Shown here: positions 5,610 through 8,664 of the stretch, in pieces | Numbering within the stretch: position 1 is the stretch's first letter | Layout of the letters: every line of letters starts with the position of its first letter | Assembly (NCBI GenBank): GCA_026989995.1 | Contig: JALSIO010000783.1 | Coordinates: 1 to 8,664 of the forward strand | Source of the DNA: Myxococcales bacterium | Lineage (GTDB): Bacteria; Myxococcota_A; UBA9160; JALSIO01 | Direction of reading: 5' to 3' | DNA length: 8,664 nucleotides | Made by a program: the position numbers and the translations under genes | Notes under the pieces: model-generated | The model's input: only the letters and a program-made list of their open reading frames with translations | Database searches by the model: none | Told to the model about the DNA's origin: nothing

Positions 5610-7190
5610 GTGCCGAAGGTGCTCGTCAGCGATTCCCTTGCCCGCGAGGGCCTCGAGATCCTCGAGAAGGCCCCCGGGCTCGAGGTCGACTACGCGCCGG
5701 GCATCGATCCGGGCGAGCTGCGCCGCCGCATCGGCGATGCCGAGGGCCTCGTGATCCGCAGCGGAACGAAGGTCACGCGCGAGGTGATCGAGGGGGCTCC
5801 GGCGCTGCGGATCATCGGCCGGGCAGGGATCGGCGTGGACAACGTCGACCTCCCCGCTGCCACGGCGCGGGGCATCGCGGTGGTGAACACGCCGGGCGGG
5901 AACGCCGTCACCACCGCCGAGCACGCGATCGCGCTCCTGGTCTCCCTCGCCCGCCACATCCCCCAGGCCACCGCCTCCATGAAGGCGGGCCGCTGGGAGA
6001 AGAAGAAGTTCATCGGTCTCGAGCTCTACAACCGGGTGCTCGGGGTGCTCGGTCTCGGCAACATCGGGCGCATCGTCGCCGAACGGGCGCGGGGGCTCGG
6101 CATGCGGGTCGTCGCCTACGACCCCCACATCACCCGTGACGTCGCCGCCAGGCTCGGAGTCGAGCTCGTCGACTTCGACGAGCTCCTCGCCCGCTCCGAT
6201 GCCATCACCTGCCACGTGCCGCGGACGCCCGAGACCACGGGCATCCTCGGGCGGGAGGCCTTCGCGAAGTGCAAGCCGGGGGTGCTCGTCGTCAATGCAG
6301 CCCGCGGCGGGATCGTGGACGAGGAGGCGCTGCTCGAGGCACTCGAAGCCGGGCGGGTCGGCGGCGCTGCGCTCGACGTCTTCGTGGAGGAGCCCGTGCC
6401 TCCCGGGCATCCGCTCGTGCAGCACGAGAAGCTGATCTGCACCCCCCACCTCGGCGCCTCGACCGAGCAGGCCCAGCTGAACGTCGCCATTGCGGTGGCC
6501 GAGCAGGTTCGGGACTTCCTGCTGCAGGGCATCGTGCGCAACGCCGTGAACATGCCGTCGGTGCCGGTGGAGGTGTGGGAGCAGATCGCGCCCTACGTGA
6601 AGCTCGGCGAGAAGCTCGGCCGCTTCCAGGGCCAGCTCTACCAGGGCGCCATCGAGGAGATCGAGGTCGAGTACGCGGGAGAGGTGGCCGGGTACGACGT
6701 GGCGCCGCTCACCATCGCCGTGTTGAAGGGGTTGCTCGAGGCCGTCGCCGACGGGGTCAACATGGTCAACGCGCCGGTGCTCGCAGGCGAGCGGGGCATC
6801 AAGGTGGTGGAATCCAAGGCCAGCCGGGCCGAGGACTTCGCCAGCTGCATCACCACCCGGGTGCGCGGCTGCGAGGAGCGGCTCATCGCCGGTGCGCTCT
6901 TCCACGGGCGACAGCCTCGCATCGTCCGGATCGACGATTTCATGCTCGAGGCGATTCCCGAGGGACCCACGCTGCTCATCGAGAACCGCGACCAGCCCGG
7001 CGTGGTCGGCGCCGTGGGAAGCGTGCTCGGCGAGGCGGGCATCAACATCTCGCGCATGCAGCTCGCCCTGCTGCCCGAGCAGGGCCTCGCCGCCATGCTG
7101 ATCAACGTGAGCCCGCGGCCTCCCGCCGAGGTGCTCGAGCGGCTTCGCGCCCTTCCGCACGTGGAGCGCGCGCGCCTCGTGGAGCTCTGA
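5610..7190 (+). CDS. serA: D-3-phosphoglycerate dehydrogenase
   Basis: NAD-dependent oxidation of 3-phosphoglycerate to 3-phosphohydroxypyruvate, the first step of serine synthesis, in the cytoplasm. At 526 residues it is the long (type 1) form. A substrate domain (about 1-98 and 285-315) surrounds a Rossmann domain with GLGNIGR (148-154) and the NAD-ribose Asp171. Catalytic residues are Arg232 (NAARGGI), Glu261 (DVFVEEP) and His280 (TPHLGAST). An intervening ASB-type domain (about 325-450) has the usual SRAEDF segment. A C-terminal ACT domain (about 453-526) contains PTLLIENRDQPGVVG and GEAGINISRMQL. Asp461 and Asn479 sit where serine-binding residues occur in the mycobacterial enzyme (from memory of that family), so feedback inhibition by serine is plausible. 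The GTG start is set by a strong ribosome site. purA follows after 2 bases. Confidence 0.97.
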   Translation: MPKVLVSDSLAREGLEILEKAPGLEVDYAPGIDPGELRRRIGDAEGLVIRSGTKVTREVIEGAPALRIIGRAGIGVDNVDLPAATARGIAVVNTPGGNAVTTAEHAIALLVSLARHIPQATASMKAGRWEKKKFIGLELYNRVLGVLGLGNIGRIVAERARGLGMRVVAYDPHITRDVAARLGVELVDFDELLARSDAITCHVPRTPETTGILGREAFAKCKPGVLVVNAARGGIVDEEALLEALEAGRVGGAALDVFVEEPVPPGHPLVQHEKLICTPHLGASTEQAQLNVAIAVAEQVRDFLLQGIVRNAVNMPSVPVEVWEQIAPYVKLGEKLGRFQGQLYQGAIEEIEVEYAGEVAGYDVAPLTIAVLKGLLEAVADGVNMVNAPVLAGERGIKVVESKASRAEDFASCITTRVRGCEERLIAGALFHGRQPRIVRIDDFMLEAIPEGPTLLIENRDQPGVVGAVGSVLGEAGINISRMQLALLPEQGLAAMLINVSPRPPAEVLERLRALPHVERARLVEL

Positions 7191-7192
7191 GG

Positions 7193-8494
<1,302 letters not shown>

Positions 8495-8508
8495 CCGCCG
8501 CGGCCATC

Positions 8509-8537
8509 TCGACAGCCGCGACCGCGGGTGATACCTC
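8509..8537 (+). promoter_or_regulatory. Candidate promoter of the tRNA-Lys gene
   Basis: TCGACA (8509-8514, five of six matches to the -35) is followed after 17 bases by TACCTC (8532-8537) preceded by TG at 8529-8530, an extended -10 layout. The predicted start falls at about the first base of the tRNA, leaving little or no 5' leader. Read-through from purA is the alternative. Confidence 0.35.
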
Positions 8538-8543
8538 CTCGCC

Positions 8544-8615
8544 GGGCCGCTAGCTCAACGGTAGAGCAGCGGGCTTTTAACCCGTCGGTTCAGGGTTCGA
8601 GTCCCTGGCGGCCCA
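8544..8615 (+). tRNA. tRNA-Lys (anticodon TTT)
   Basis: The cloverleaf closes throughout. Acceptor GGGCCGC (8544-8550) pairs with GCGGCCC (8608-8614), followed by discriminator A8615. The D-stem is GCTC/GAGC (8553-8556, 8564-8567) with loop AACGGTA. The anticodon stem GCGGG/CCCGT (8569-8573, 8581-8585) has one G-T pair at its base, and its loop CTTTTAA gives anticodon TTT at 8576-8578. The variable loop is CGGTT. The T-stem is CAGGG/CCCTG with loop TTCGAGT (8591-8607). At 72 bases without an encoded CCA (CCG follows), the 3' end must be added by the CCA enzyme. The sequence closely resembles bacterial tRNA-Lys, which agrees with the anticodon. Confidence 0.97.
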
Positions 8616-8622
8616 CCGGGCC

Positions 8623-8664
8623 GCGGGGGACGATGCACCGGTTCCCCGCCCGCCTCTCGCGGGC
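8623..8664 (+). terminator. GC-rich hairpins after the tRNA, possible terminator (window edge)
   Basis: Two stem-loops follow the tRNA. The first pairs 8623-8631 with 8641-8649 (9 bp including one G-T, 9-base loop). The second pairs GCCCGC (8648-8653) with GCGGGC (8659-8664) around the loop CTCTC and ends exactly at the window edge, so any following T-run cannot be seen. The second has the shape of an intrinsic terminator stem. The arms overlap by two bases. Confidence 0.4.

Noticed and set aside
3430..5754. A 774-codon plus-strand open frame across the spacer and antisense to aroA
   Set aside because: It has no recognisable domain, runs through several genes on the other strand, and mirrors aroA codon bias. 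A shadow frame.
5469..7160. A 563-codon minus-strand frame opposite serA
   Set aside because: It is an Asp/His/Arg-rich translation typical of the antisense of GC-rich coding DNA; serA accounts for this segment fully.
8516..8527. CCGCG-AC-CGCGG palindrome after purA as a terminator
   Set aside because: The loop is too small for the full stem, the remaining stem is 4 bp, there is no T-run, and it lies inside the candidate tRNA promoter.

Overview
The window looks like chromosomal housekeeping DNA from a very GC-rich Gram-negative bacterium. GC content was judged by eye, not counted; third codon positions are almost all G or C, and four of the seven complete genes use GTG starts. An ExbB/ExbD-type proton-channel pair implies an inner membrane and periplasm. 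A Gld-like ABC cassette, a long three-domain SerA and a tightly coupled serA-purA pair would fit a deltaproteobacterial-type lineage (Myxococcota or Desulfobacterota-like). That placement is inference and is not proven by anything here.

Layout. Bases 1-132 (+) hold the C-terminal end of a gene that is probably exbB/tolQ-like. It overlaps a complete exbD/tolR-like gene (110-538, +). Converging on it is a three-gene minus-strand operon of translationally coupled genes: ABC ATPase (2856-3644), ABC-2-type permease (2071-2859) and a GldG-like membrane-anchored periplasmic protein (554-2071). Together they form a Gld-like ABC transporter whose substrate cannot be told from sequence. A 177-base divergent spacer follows, rich in inverted repeats. 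Next comes a small arginine-rich protein with a CX2C...CX3C zinc-finger-like pattern (3822-4061, +). aroA (4153-5472, -) makes EPSP in the shikimate pathway. It diverges across 137 bases from serA (5610-7190, +), and purA (7193-8494, +) starts 2 bases after the serA stop. A tRNA-Lys(UUU) gene (8544-8615, +) and GC-rich hairpins close the window.

How the genes relate. aroA, serA and purA are committed or first steps of aromatic amino acid, serine and AMP synthesis. Serine supplies glycine and one-carbon units for purines, so the serA-purA pairing makes metabolic sense. The two membrane systems (ExbBD-like and the Gld-like ABC) are independent, convergent units.

I found no mobile element, CRISPR array, phage gene, toxin-antitoxin pair or defence system, and no convincing evidence of a new multi-gene system. 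The items most worth a second look are the small zinc-finger-like protein with its possible leaderless promoter, the overlapping inverted repeats beside it, and a hairpin that would cover the serA ribosome-binding site. No stretch over 300 bases lacks a gene; the spacers are 539-553, 3645-3821, 4062-4152, 5473-5609 and 8495-8543, plus the 3' edge after 8615.
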